Of a stretch of DNA of 64,000 nt, positions 1 through 11,007 are shown piece by piece. The notes under the pieces are model-generated. The model saw only the letters and a program-made list of their open reading frames with translations, had not been told where the DNA came from and searched no databases. Within the stretch, counting starts at the first letter, position 1; every line of letters starts with the position of its first letter. Source of the DNA: Avena insularis (Eukaryota; Streptophyta; Magnoliopsida; Poales; Poaceae); the NCBI GenBank assembly GCA_023614405.1, contig CM042694.1, positions 88,395,285 through 88,459,284 on the forward strand, read 5' to 3'. The position numbers and the translations under genes were made by a program.

Positions 1-762
1 CTGACAATTACTGCGGCGGTTACTGTGTAGGCCCTTAAAATAAGACGAGGAAATGATTAGCCTCCACGTGGGTTGGCGTATGAGAGAAGGAAACGGGGCC
101 CGGGTCAAACCATGATAACCATGGGATCCGAGCCAAAGTGGTGACCCGCCAGCAAGTGAAAACTTGGAACGTGCGAAGGGAACGTAAATCCATAGTCCGA
201 GACAAGGAGCTAGCTCGGAATTAAACGTCCGAGGCTCGAACATAAATGAACCTGATGTGGCCTTAGCGGCCAAGGCAGCTAAGACCGCACCAGCTTCGGG
301 GACTAATGTTGGGGGGATACCCCCGGGTAGGGTCACTCTGGGGTATAAGGGCCGAGTTAGCCGAGGTTTGGCAAGGTCAAAGCGGATGCTGGCCGAGTCA
401 CCTCAAGGCAGGTCGGATCGCGGAGTAACCCGGACCAGGAGGGTCGCCTAACATCGTCTCATCCGACTTAAGGAGTAATTCGGAAGTGCTTGTCTAACTT
501 ATATGCAGGAACAGGTGTGGCTGGATCTACTATGATCCGGGTCCTCGCTTAGCTTCTAGGAGAAGGAAAGAATCTCTCTGGTCAAAAAGAAGGTCCGGTA
601 CGTACTGCATGAGCGAAGAAAGCAAGGGCAGGACCACCGGATCATGGCCGACAAGGGTGACGACGCTCGTGTCGTCTGACGCGGGCGCCATAGAGGCTTA
701 CGTCGCTAAAGCATGTATGACGCGGGGAAAAAGCACCCGGTCGGGTTACCACTTTGGGAGGG

Positions 763-784
763 GGCATATTCTTAGGAATATGCC
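763..784 (+). repeat. Hairpin upstream of the LTR TATA box
   Basis: GGCATATTC, loop TTAG, GAATATGCC forms a perfect 9-bp stem. The same hairpin, with an 11-bp stem and a changed loop (CTAA), is present in the other copy of this LTR at 20250-20275. In both copies it lies roughly 40 bp upstream of the TATA box. Confidence 0.6.
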
Positions 785-819
785 TCCACGTATGCCCTAG
801 GCAGGGACCGAACTTCCTC

Positions 820-827
820 TATATAAG
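820..827 (+). promoter_or_regulatory. TATA box of the Tat-type LTR
   Basis: TATATAAG followed by GGG is conserved in both copies of this LTR (minus-strand copy near 20209-20217). It is the expected Pol II promoter position, with the R-U5 part of the LTR running to 1113. Confidence 0.65.
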
Positions 828-1113
828 GGGTCTAGGTCTCTGGTAGAGGGGGTTGGTTGAGCTCTAGTTGGTTTGGTGATTCCATAGTGCTAGTTGATCT
901 AGAGTTCTAGGGAAAAATAGTAGGCAAGAGTAAGAGAGCTCCTTCTTCCTCCTCTCGCCAATACAGCTCAAGGAGCACTTGTAATCTTGGAGATATAGCA
1001 ATACAAACTTCTGCGTGGAGAATCACTCCACTATCCCTCCCTGGATTCCCCTAGCGTGTATTAGTCCCCACCTTTAGCCTATCCATGGCATCTGCCGTGA
1101 CACCACCACGACA

Positions 1114-1841
1114 TGTGCTGTTGCTACTAGGGAGAAAACAACGATCTTTTGTTCATAGAGCAATTGTATTGTTTACTTTACACGCAGTTCGTAAAGCAAT
1201 AATCTGTTGCTTGCAACTTAATACTGGAGGGGGTTCGGATGATAACCTGAAGGTTGATTATTAGTCATAGATGCAGTTGGATGGCGGTCTATGTATTATG
1301 TTGTAATGCCCAATCAAGTCTCAGAGGAGTCAAGATGATTAGTATATGCATGTATTGCTTTCTCGGTGTTTGTCAATTGCCCCGCTGTAATTTGTTCACC
1401 CAGCATGTTATCTATCTAAGGAGAGCCACCTCTAGTGAACTATGGATCACGGTCCTTTACTTTACATACAATCTACAATCTTTTATTGCTTGTGTTTACT
1501 TTCTGCAAACTTTTACTTCTTTCCATTCGATACGTTTAATCCTTTGTTTTCCACAAAACACGGTGAGATTGACAACCTCATCGCAAGTTGGGGACAAAGT
1601 TCTGTGGTTGTGTTGTGCAGGTCTCCACGTTGCTACTAGCACCGTATGCGCATCGCCAAAGCTCAGCTAGTAACACCTTTGGGGTGTTTCCTTGCTCCTA
1701 CTGGTTTGATTAAATCTTGGTTTCATAACTGAGGGAAACTTGCTGCTGTGCTCATCATACCTTCCTCTTGCGGTTCCCAACGAGCTCTACATCAACACCA
1801 CGCACCAAGCACTTTTCTGGGCGCCGTGTATTGAGCCATCA
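1114..1841 (+). mobile_element. 3' half of the 5' LTR of Athila-type element A
   Basis: The sequence matches the 3' LTR of the same element at 11512-12239 almost base for base, including the ending GAGCCATCA. The LTR 5' half is missing because a Tat-type LTR abuts at 1113. The primer-binding site follows 10 bases after the LTR end. ORFs of 138 and 65 codons here recur in the 3' LTR (141 codons at 11677), but this is LTR conservation, not coding. Confidence 0.85.
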
Positions 1842-1851
1842 AGCGATTTTC

Positions 1852-1869
1852 TGGCGCCGTTGCCGGGGA
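1852..1869 (+). other. Primer-binding site for tRNA-Asp (element A)
   Basis: TGGCGCCGTTGCCGGGGA is an exact 18-base complement of the 3' end of plant tRNA-Asp including CCA. It lies 10 bases after the LTR end. A tRNA-Asp primer is characteristic of the Athila lineage of plant Ty3/Gypsy elements. Confidence 0.9.
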
Positions 1870-2033
1870 GTCAAGGACATCTTCACAAGGGGAGTCCCTC
1901 ATAACCAATCTCTTTACTTTGTTGTTTTTGTTTTGCTTAGTTTCTTTTTGCTTTGTTTGCTTGTTTTGTTCTTCAAAAATAAATAAAAAATAGTTTTACT
2001 AGTTTGCTTTATTATTTGAAAACCCAAAAAAAA

Positions 2034-3974
2034 ATGACTACTCTTGAAAACACTAAGTTGTGTGACTTCACTAGCACTAACAACAATGATTTTATGAGCA
2101 CTCCTATTGCTCCATCTGTGGCTGAAAGTACTTTCTTTGAGATAAAACCTGCTTTGCTCAATCTTGTTATGAGAGAGCAATTTTCAGGTATTGGTAATGA
2201 AGATGCTGCTTCCCATCTAAATAACTTTGTTGAACTTTGTGAGATGCAAAAGCATAGGGATATAGATGGTGATATTATTAAGCTTAAATTGTTTCCTTTC
2301 TCTTTGAGAGGAAAACCTAAAGAATGGTTGAATTCCTTAACTAGGAATAGTATTGATTCTTGGACTAAGTGCAAAGATGCTTTTATTGGGAAATATTATC
2401 CTCCTGCTAAGATTATATCCATGAGAAGTGAAATAATGAAGTTTAAACAACTTGATAATGAGCATGTTGCTCAAGCTTGGGAAAGAATGAAATCTTTGGT
2501 AAAGAATTGTCCCACTCATGGACTGACTGCTTGGATGATCATCCAAACTTTTTATGCAGGATTGAACTATTCTTCAAGGAACCTATTGGATTCAGCTGCT
2601 GGAGGTACATTTATGACCATCACTTTGGGTGCTGCAACAAAACTATTGGATAATATGATGGTTAATTATTCTGAATGGCATATGGAGAGAGCTCCACAAG
2701 GTAAGAAGGTAAATTCTGTTGAGGAAACCTCTTCCTTGAGTGATAAGATTGATATTATTATGTCTATGCTTGTTAGTGGGAAAGCCCATATTGATCCAAA
2801 TAATGTTCCTTTAGCCTCTTTGGTTGCTCAAGAAGAGCAAGTTGATGTGAACTTCATAAGAAATAACAACTTTGGCAACAATGCTTATGGTAATAATGCT
2901 TATAGGAACAATTTTGGTAACAGCAATTATAAGCCTTATCCTCCCAACAATGGTAATGCTTATGGAAATTCTTACAACAATAATAAAAGTGCTCCTTCTG
3001 AACTTGAAGTTATGCTTAAAGAGTTTATTAGTAAACAAACTGCTTTCAATAAAACTATTGAGGAAAAACTCTCTAATGCTGAAAGAAATATAGCATCTTT
3101 GGCTGAAGCTCAATCTACTTTGAATAAAATGGCTGATAAACCCGAAACTAATGAGAATCCCTTTGCAGCCACTAATGCTATACAAGTAAGAATCGATGAA
3201 AATGTTAGACTATTAGCTAAATTACATGCTAAGTGGGAAAGAGAAGATGAAATTGCTAGAAACATTAGTGTTTCTACTATTACCACCACTAGTGTTGAGG
3301 CTAGTAATAGTTCTACTACTTTAGATGATAAAGTTGATTTTGACCTTGATGGTTGCAACATCTCTGAAGTTATTAAGTTCCTACAAAATCTTTCTAAAAG
3401 TCCTAATGCTAGTGCTATGAACATGGCTTTTACAAAACACATTACTGATGCTCTCATAAAGATTAAAGAAGAAAAGATGAAACATAAAGCTTCTATTCCT
3501 ATAAAGCAAGAAGATGGTTGGGAACCCATCATCAATATGAAAGTGAATGACTTTGATTTCAAAGCTTTGTGTGATCTTGATAGTAGTGTTTCTATTATGC
3601 CTAGAAGGATTTATGATATGCTTGATTTGCCTCCTCTTGAAGATTGTTATTTAAATGTCCCACTTGATGCTAATGCTAAAAAGAAACTCATGGGGAGTCT
3701 TAATGATGTTCTTATTATGGTTAATGATTCCTATGTCCCCGTTGATTTCTATGTTTTGGATGTTGAATACAATGCTTCTTGTCCTATTACTTTGGGAAGA
3801 CCTTTTCTTAGAACTGTTGGTGCCATCATTGATATGAAAGAAGGCACCATTAAATATCAAATCCTACTCAAGAAAGGTATAGAACACTTCCCTAAAAAGA
3901 GAGAAAATATTTCTTTTGCTTCTCCTATGAAAACAAAATTTTGTCTTAATACTTCTTCATTTGAGAACACTTGA
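2034..3974 (+). CDS. Gag-protease polyprotein of Athila-type retrotransposon A
   Basis: The ORF encodes a capsid precursor followed by a retropepsin-like domain. The retrotransposon gag domain lies around residues 65-180 (KLKLFPFSLRGKPKEWLNSL, then YYPPAKIISMR and ERMKSLVKNCPTHGL). An Asn/Gly/Tyr-rich low-complexity tract lies near residues 280-325, and no CCHC zinc knuckle is visible. The protease-like domain is near residues 520-620, with CDLDSSVSIMP where family members have a DLG[AS]S active site, so the Gly is replaced by Asp; PITLGRPFL is the second conserved motif. I chose the Met at 2034, in an A-rich leader; the frame is open from an upstream Met at 2004. No RT, RNase H or integrase follows, so the element could move only with proteins supplied in trans. 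The reading frame is otherwise intact, which suggests a fairly young insertion. Confidence 0.9.
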   Translation: MTTLENTKLCDFTSTNNNDFMSTPIAPSVAESTFFEIKPALLNLVMREQFSGIGNEDAASHLNNFVELCEMQKHRDIDGDIIKLKLFPFSLRGKPKEWLNSLTRNSIDSWTKCKDAFIGKYYPPAKIISMRSEIMKFKQLDNEHVAQAWERMKSLVKNCPTHGLTAWMIIQTFYAGLNYSSRNLLDSAAGGTFMTITLGAATKLLDNMMVNYSEWHMERAPQGKKVNSVEETSSLSDKIDIIMSMLVSGKAHIDPNNVPLASLVAQEEQVDVNFIRNNNFGNNAYGNNAYRNNFGNSNYKPYPPNNGNAYGNSYNNNKSAPSELEVMLKEFISKQTAFNKTIEEKLSNAERNIASLAEAQSTLNKMADKPETNENPFAATNAIQVRIDENVRLLAKLHAKWEREDEIARNISVSTITTTSVEASNSSTTLDDKVDFDLDGCNISEVIKFLQNLSKSPNASAMNMAFTKHITDALIKIKEEKMKHKASIPIKQEDGWEPIINMKVNDFDFKALCDLDSSVSIMPRRIYDMLDLPPLEDCYLNVPLDANAKKKLMGSLNDVLIMVNDSYVPVDFYVLDVEYNASCPITLGRPFLRTVGAIIDMKEGTIKYQILLKKGIEHFPKKRENISFASPMKTKFCLNTSSFENT

Positions 3975-6742
3975 TTCTTTCTTTGATTCTTATGCCCAAC
4001 TTAAAGGCGTTAAAGAAAAGTACTTGTTGGGAGATAACCCAAGAGTTTTAGTTGAGTCTTGGAAGTTATTACCTCTGTAATAACCTCTCCTTATCCTTTT
4101 TATTTGCTTTTTGTGCCAAGAGGAACCTCTAATAAGAGTGAAGTAATGATTGGGAAAGTTGCTGGCCCGAAACAGATTTCTGTGCTTCACCGTAAAAATT
4201 CCTGAGAGAGCTCTGTACGTCGGATTGAGCTGTAATGTTTTGTGCTTCTGCCCCAGGTTGTTTTCTAACTTTCGTTAGTTCAACACTTGTTGATTTGAGC
4301 AACAGAAGGTCTTCTAAAAAATTTGTCTTTACCTGCTGGTCTGTTTTGACAGATTTCTGCCATTTTCTGCATTTGCTTCTTGTTAGTTCCTTCTTGAGTT
4401 CCTTTGGGGAATTGAGCTTTTTGAGGGAAGTGATACAGTATCTAGTGTTCTAATGGAAGTTTATTTAGTGTTAGAACTGAACATTGAGACTTATTTATCT
4501 TAAGTGCACTAATGTTGATAATGAGATTGTGTGAAGTTTTGTATGAAGGAAAATTTTCAGGTGTATGGAAGGAATGAGTAATGAGATGAAGGATGGACTA
4601 AAGCTCAATCTTGGGGATGCCACGCGTGTCACCCCAAGAAATATCCAAGAAGTACAAGCGTCAAAGCTTGGGGATGCCCAAGGCATCCCCTTCTTCATCA
4701 ATAAAAATTTCAGGTTTCTTCCAAACGCTTCATTTTTAATGTTTCGTGCACAGTTGTGTTTCTCTTGGAGCGTCTTCTTTTTTGTTTTTGTTTTGGTTTT
4801 CAGTTTGCTTGGTTTGTTTAGTTTTCTGAATAAGTTGGTTGGACCCCCTCTTTCACACTTTGGTTTGCAAATAGTTTGGTTTGGTTTGGAAAAGAGTAGG
4901 AAAGTTCATACTTATGTGGTAAAAAGAGCGTTTTTCTTTGTGGCCATGCTTTGTCATGCCATGCTTGATATTGTTTTGGCTTTATGCTTAGTATTCTTTG
5001 CTGTAGCATGAATTGTTATAAACAATTGAGATTGCTTAATGTGCCTTGGATGAATCATGTGTTGTTTTAGCATATTAAAGCATAGTATAGTGGTATTCTC
5101 CTTTGATGCTTTATTTGGGTTGACTTGGCGCATGCTCACACCATGTTATGACTATCACAAGTCACCATAGCCTTTATGATCCTTTAGTGTTCAACTTGTA
5201 GTATCACTTTATGCTTTGATCAATGATGTTTTGTCGCTCTGCATGATTATGGCCATTATTGCTCTCTTAGTTTGTAGCTCCCAGTCTTTTGCTAGCCTCC
5301 ACAACAAAGTATGAGTTCCACTCATGCATCCAACTCCCTAAACCAAGTTTTTCCAAAGAGTCCACCATACCTACCTACTAGCTTATGCTATTCCAAGTAT
5401 ATTCATGCTTTTGTTTACCTTCCACTTGTTATGAGAAAACTAGTGATTAAAGCTCTCACGAACTTGATGACACACTTTACTTTATTGCCTCTAATAAACT
5501 TGAACCATTGTGTCTTCTATGTTGTATATGCTTGCACTTATTTGTTGGGAATTAGCAGAACCATGCTTTCATGGGGAACGCTTTCAACATTGCACTTGGT
5601 ACTTGTACCTAGTTGATATCCTGCTCTTTTGTATATGGATGTCGTTGGTGTGAAATGAAAGGGGAGCTTGTAAGTCCATGGAGTTATGTATATGTGTTAG
5701 AGAAACGCCTCGGCCGCTGGTCTAATCCATGCTGACATGGTGTAAACCTGCAGCATAACCATAATGAGCTGTCTATGAAGCATTCTTCTTATAAAAAAAG
5801 AGTCCTATTGAGAAAAAAGAGAAAAGAAAAAAAGATACTATGAAAAGAGGAAAGAGAGAAAAAAGCACCATATTCCCATGGTAAATAAGAAGATTGTTGA
5901 GATGCTCGCTGTCTGCTTGCCTTGTCATTTTGATATGGGGATTCTTCCGTATCATCGGGCAAGGGGTACCCCGTTGGCGGTTCTCTATGATACACATGTA
6001 CTTATGATGACAAGAACTTACCGGTGACTAAACTTGAGTAGCATGAGGAGCAGCCCTCGTATACAAGGGACATGAGATTTCTGACTTATACTTCGTCAAG
6101 CATGTACACCATAGTTTGTTCACTTTAACCTTAATCACTTCAAGATGCTTATGATAGGGGCAATGAGAGCTGAAAGCTATAAGTATCATAATTTTTGTAA
6201 GCTCTTTATGAGACTTGAATCCCTCCTTCCTTTTACAAAAGGCCTTTCTTCCACCATTATATTGAGTCTCCACCTTCTAACTTTATACACTTACTTTGAG
6301 AGCATAGTGGCCATTCTTAGTTCTATGTGCATTGTCCCAAGACTAGTTGATTGATGCATAACTTGTTATTGCTTGTTTGAAACTATTGTATCTAGTCACT
6401 CTTATGAACTTTGAAGATGTCCTATGCATTTATATTTGCTACTCTATTGAGGGACAAGCTGAATACTTTTATGATATGTTTTCTTTATGTGAAACAAACA
6501 AACGTCTTGCAAAGCATTGTTATTCATGAATCTTTTGTTTGTGCCTTTTCATGTTGCATCATAGTTTCTTTGCTTATTGCTAGAACTTTGTCTTTCATGT
6601 TATGATTGAAGTACTATGATCCCAGCTTTGAATGTTTTACAAATACTTTGATCAAGTCTTTGATGGTGCATGTCACCTCAAAAATTCTTTCTTTTTATCA
6701 CTTACCTACTCGAGGACGAGCAGGAGTTAAGATTGGGGATGT
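3975..6742 (+). mobile_element. Non-coding 3' internal region of element A
   Basis: This 2.77-kb stretch between the gag-protease stop and the 3' LTR holds no recognisable pol gene. It is shared, inverted, with element B (about 12927-15600) and, directly, with element D (60500-61290 and 62790-64000), so it is a conserved part of the family rather than random decay. It contains two hairpins (4610-4690), a purine-rich run near 5790-5870, and a purine-rich tract (AAGATTGGGGAT) just before the 3' LTR that would serve as polypurine tract. The short ORFs here show no domain. Confidence 0.75.
4610..4690 (+). repeat. Pair of strong hairpins in the 3' region of element A
   Basis: The first hairpin pairs CTTGGGG (4610-4616) with CCCCAAG (4632-4638). 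The second is a perfect 9-bp stem, GGGGATGCC / GGCATCCCC with loop CAA, at 4670-4690. The same pair occurs inverted in element B around 14878-14960. Element D keeps the first hairpin but has lost the second. Confidence 0.7.
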
Positions 6743-7123
6743 TGATACATTGCAAATGTATCTATAATTTTTGATGTTCCATGCTTAGTTTTATCCACTT
6801 TCTTGTGTTTTGTTCCAACTTTGGAGTACTTTTATTATGATTTCTTGGACTAACCTATTAACAAGAGCCACAGTGCCAGCTGCCTGTTTTCTATTGTTTT
6901 TGGTTCCAGAAAAGTCAGAATATGAATATTCTCCGAATTGGACGGGACAAAAGCCAAAGTGCCTATTTTTCAGGACGGGATCAAGTGTTAGAATACGGAC
7001 ACCACGGGGCCAGGGCGGCCAGGCCAGGCTGCCGTGCCTGTGGGGTGGTCCGCCGACCCCAAAGACCCCCTCGGCCCCTCCTTCCGCCTATAAGTTACCC
7101 TCGGGACAAAAACACTAAGTACC

Positions 7124-10100
7124 TGTAACATCCCAAAACTTCAATCCAAGTTTATCAAAGATCAAATCATCCAAAATTAGGATTAACAAAAACTTTTCCA
7201 TATTTAAAATGAAAGCATTCATATATGTGTGCATTTAAAATAGGAGTTGTTTTGAATTGTCATGATTGTGTGATCCTTTGCTTCTAAAATGTTTCTTAGG
7301 TGATTTAAACATCATCTACATCATTCCCAAACTTTTCCTAAAGAAAATCAAATCAAAAAGAATTAAAATGAAGGAATGGTCATTTGGACAAATTTAACTC
7401 TCAAACCTACTTTGGCTATTCCTAGTACTCAATTCTTAACAGAAACAATTCTTGATCTTTACACCCCTTGCTAGTACACATAATGAGGTACCAAGGCCCA
7501 CCTTTTGATCAACTAAAAACCTTCTGTAATCTATTTTAAATGATAGTTTAAAATTGAATCTAATGCATATGCATAGATCACACCTATTTCAAAAACCATC
7601 TAATTGAGCACCATTTTCAAAACCCTTGCAACCAGGGACTACCTAGCACTAGTGCAGATCACCCAAAAATTTTGAACTCAAAATTCAAAACTTTTTCTCT
7701 TGCGGCCATTTCATCAAACACTTGGCAGGCAGATTACAAACTAAACAAATTTCACTATTTTAAATAGTGTTCTGGCCAAACTTGTTCCCCAAATTGCCAC
7801 CAAAAACCTCTCCACTACTCCCCCTAACCCTCTCTAGCCCAGCCCCACATTGTGCCATGACCAAATGGTCATGGCCATTAAGGCTGAACCCCCACTTGGG
7901 CACCCCACCGGCGATAGCAAGCCACAGCCGCCGCCAGCGCCATGCACCGTGTCCTGGAGATAGCCAGTGGTCCACCTCCACCATCCAACCAGCCCCAGCC
8001 CAAGGACAGCGACCATCCCCACGTGCACAAGCCGCCGCCGACACCACCAGCCCGCACTCCGCCTCGACACGAGAACACCCAGACACCTTCGCGCCGCCCA
8101 AAGCCCCAGCCACCGCTCGCCGTGACACGGCCCGCTTTGCAGCAGAGCGCCACCTCACCCCGACCGCATGCCACCGCCCCTACGGCCGCATTGAAGCACT
8201 AGAGCACCGCCAGGGGACCGCCCATCGATCGCCATCCCCAGCCATGCCGCTAGCTTGCCGTAGCCATGTCGCCACCGTCGACCGCCCATCCCGCTCGGTC
8301 TCAACATCGAGCCTATAAAAGGAGCCCTCCCTAGCACCAAAGACTCACACCATTCCACTCCCCTCACCTCTCTGAACCTCACCCACCTCTCGCCAGAGCA
8401 AGTGGAGCAGCAGCTCGCCGGAATTGGAGCCGGAGCCGCCGCCTCTGGAGAAGAAGGGTGCCGTTGATTCTGGCCACCCCAAGCTCCGTCGCGACCACGC
8501 CTCGCCTCGCCATCGTCTTCCACTTCGTTCGCCGCGCCGACCTGCTGGATCCCATCGCCTCAGAGACCCCCACCGAGCCGCTTAGGGTTCGAGCTCACGC
8601 GACCCGTCTGGCTGTCGTCGACGACCCTCACCAGAGATCTAGCCTCTAATCGACGGCCCACGCAGCTGTTAGCGTTTTAAGTGCCGCTGACAAGTGGGAC
8701 CCCCCTGTCAGCTGAGCCTCGCGCCGCGTAGCGCCACTGGGCCGGCCCATTTCCTTTCCCGCGCAAGCCCGTAGATTCAAATATAGGTTTTTCTTTTTAG
8801 TTAGAATATAGTTTATGTCCAGTGTTTCCAAATTCAATTCTGTGAGTTTGCCAAATCCAAATTACATGAAACTAATTTTTTCTGAAAGGTATTGAAATGC
8901 TCTATCCAAGCCCGTTGGATTTAATTCATTTAGAGTTATAGATTTCTCCTAATAAAAATAAGAAGACAGAAGCTTTTGCAACTTGAAACATTTTTATAAA
9001 ATCAACCAAGTTAGCTTTTGAGTTGATTCCAACTCTCAAAAATCACATCTCATCATATCTATCCAAATATGTAATAATATTAAGGTTTACAGGTAGTGAC
9101 TTTGGACTAGTACCAAAATAATGCTATATAGGCATTTCTAGTCACTTTAAATCATTAAATAATGAACTTAAACCAAAGTAATATTGATCCAACCTTTAAA
9201 TCTCATTCCCACATGTTAGAATATGTGATGAGGACATGTGTCCACATGATCCCATATTTTGGTGGGAATATTAAATTTTAGTTAATATTTCAATGAGTAG
9301 AAATTACTTTTCCAAAATAAAAAGGTTGAAACTATTGAATTAAACTTGTGATGCTTGTGATGATAATAGATCATCAATTGTGTGGTTTAGAATAATACTT
9401 AGCCTAGTTAAGGATTGTTTGGTGATTGTGCACTCCCTATGTATTTCTAGACGATAGTACCGACCAAGCCTTCAAGGAGGAGGAGTTCTACCAAGAAGAA
9501 GAAGAAGAAGAAAACTTCAACCACTGCACCAACCAAGGCAAGCTATTAGTGGCAAGCTAACCCTTGCAAACATTCTTTAGTAAGCTATTGTTAGCAAGCT
9601 AGAATAAAACTAGATGGTTTAGTAAAAATGCCTTAAGCATACTTTGACCACACCCCCTTTAACTATTAGTACTCCAAGTCTTATTAACAAGTTTTACCCC
9701 CCCCCCCCCCCTTAGTTTACACAAAGTTCTTTAATTAATTTTGAAGGTAGCATAAAGAGTAAAAACTTGACCTACTTAGAAACCTTTAGATGTCATTCTA
9801 TGACATGAGATTGATCCCACCTTTCCACCTTAGTGAACACTCTTAACCTAGTGTTTTAGAATAGATCAAAACTTGAGTCACTTTAGATGGGAACACTTGG
9901 TGAAAATGAGTTGTGAAAACCTTGGAATGATGAGTCATTCTATTGAGATGTTTTGACATGTGTTGAGAAACACAATTGATTTATGATGATGAAAATGATG
10001 AGGCATGAGCCTTAACCCTTTTATAAAACTGATGGTTGGATTCGGATGCGATACCATTCCAAATTTACCATACAACCACATTACCTGAATTGGGTAAGGC

Positions 10101-11007
10101 TTAGCTGGAAATTTATATGCATTAGTATTAGTTCCCTCACGGGAGAGGTTTGAGCTGAGGCTACCTCTCAATGATGTCCACCTATGCAGTGCCCAAGATG
10201 ACTGATGGTCATGGTTGGGAGGCCATGCTCATAGGAGAGGTGCTTGTACTAGAGTGTGTAAAGGGAAGGTTATGTTTGATTATCTGCATACTAAGTATGA
10301 TGATTCAGGGTTATCCCTGATAGATGTATCAAATCTTGTGGTGAAAGTGTACCACCTCTGCAGAGTGTCAAACTATTCGAATAGCAGCGTCATGATTATG
10401 GACAGTTGGAATGGCCATACTGTTTCGTTGTCAGATGTTTTCTAAATAACTTGAAATGAATGATGACCTTTGACTTGACCACAACAGGGTTGTGTTAATG
10501 AAATTAGCTTCCCAACTTAAGTGATTCTAGAACTTTATTTTATCTTTTCTTGCTTCAGAACTCAGCTTAGGTTTCAAACTTAACTTGATAGTTATTCTTT
10601 AAAATTCATCACTTTAACTTAGAATCATAACCCTTGCTAGTAGTAGTTTGCGAGTACTTAAAGAGTACTCATGGCTTTTCTCCCTGGCTATTATCATGGC
10701 CAGACTATGAAGGAGATTATCAAGATGTTGGTCAGCAGGACGGCTATGATAACTAGGACTATCTGCCTTCGTCAGCATTGCATGTGCCCCTAAAGATGGA
10801 CCCCACCGCTACGCTATCGTTTATTTCCACTGCTTGTTGTATTAAAGACTGCATCATGAGATTCGTATTTGTGTAAAACCTTATGTATGGTTTGTAATGG
10901 ATGATGTATTGTGATATCCAATCCGTTATGTCTCGCAAAAATGGTAATCCTGGGATTGGGAGGTATGGCATAACGGGCATCTGGGATTAAAAATCCGGGT
11001 GTTGACA
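7124..11007. mobile_element. Solo LTR (LARD-like), 3884 bp, nested in the 3' LTR of A
   Basis: The insertion begins TGTAACATCCC, ends GGTGTTGACA, and is flanked by the perfect 5-bp duplication GTACC (7119-7123 and 11008-11012). No internal direct repeat of the ends is seen, so it is one long LTR rather than a complete element. It is AT-rich apart from a GC-rich core (about 7760-8720) that holds a TATA box (CCTATAAAAGG, 8312-8322) and short overlapping ORFs on both strands with no domain. Very long LTRs without coding potential are typical of Triticeae large retrotransposon derivatives. A C16 run lies near 9698. The TG...CA ends read the same on either strand; the TATA box favours plus orientation. 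Confidence 0.75.
8312..8322 (+). promoter_or_regulatory. TATA box inside the LARD-like solo LTR
   Basis: CCTATAAAAGG lies at the edge of a GC-rich, CT-rich leader that looks like a plant Pol II transcription start region. It fixes the likely orientation of the solo LTR as plus strand. Confidence 0.55.

Larger units (their letters stand above)
1..1113 (+). mobile_element. LTR of a Tat-type Gypsy element, left end cut by the window
   Basis: This stretch is a diverged direct match to the reverse complement of about 19941-21080, the LTR of element C, so it is a second LTR of that family in the opposite orientation. It ends with GACGACA-type sequence at 1113 (shared end CCACCACGACA), after which Athila-type LTR sequence begins abruptly. 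About 200 bp of the LTR start lies left of the window. A TATA box (TATATAAG, 820-827) and a 22-bp hairpin (763-784) upstream of it mark the promoter. Short ORFs here are not coding. It is either a solo LTR or the 3' LTR of an element continuing to the left. Confidence 0.8.

Noticed and set aside
1254..1670. 138-codon ORF, recurring as 141 codons at 11677-12102
   Set aside because: Both lie in the same part of two LTRs of one element, so their similarity is LTR identity. Shifted overlapping frames are equally open and no domain is present.
7767..8318. 183-codon ORF in a GC-rich segment
   Set aside because: It lies in the leader of a long solo LTR. Frames on the other strand are equally long, and the protein is low-complexity Pro/Ala/Arg.
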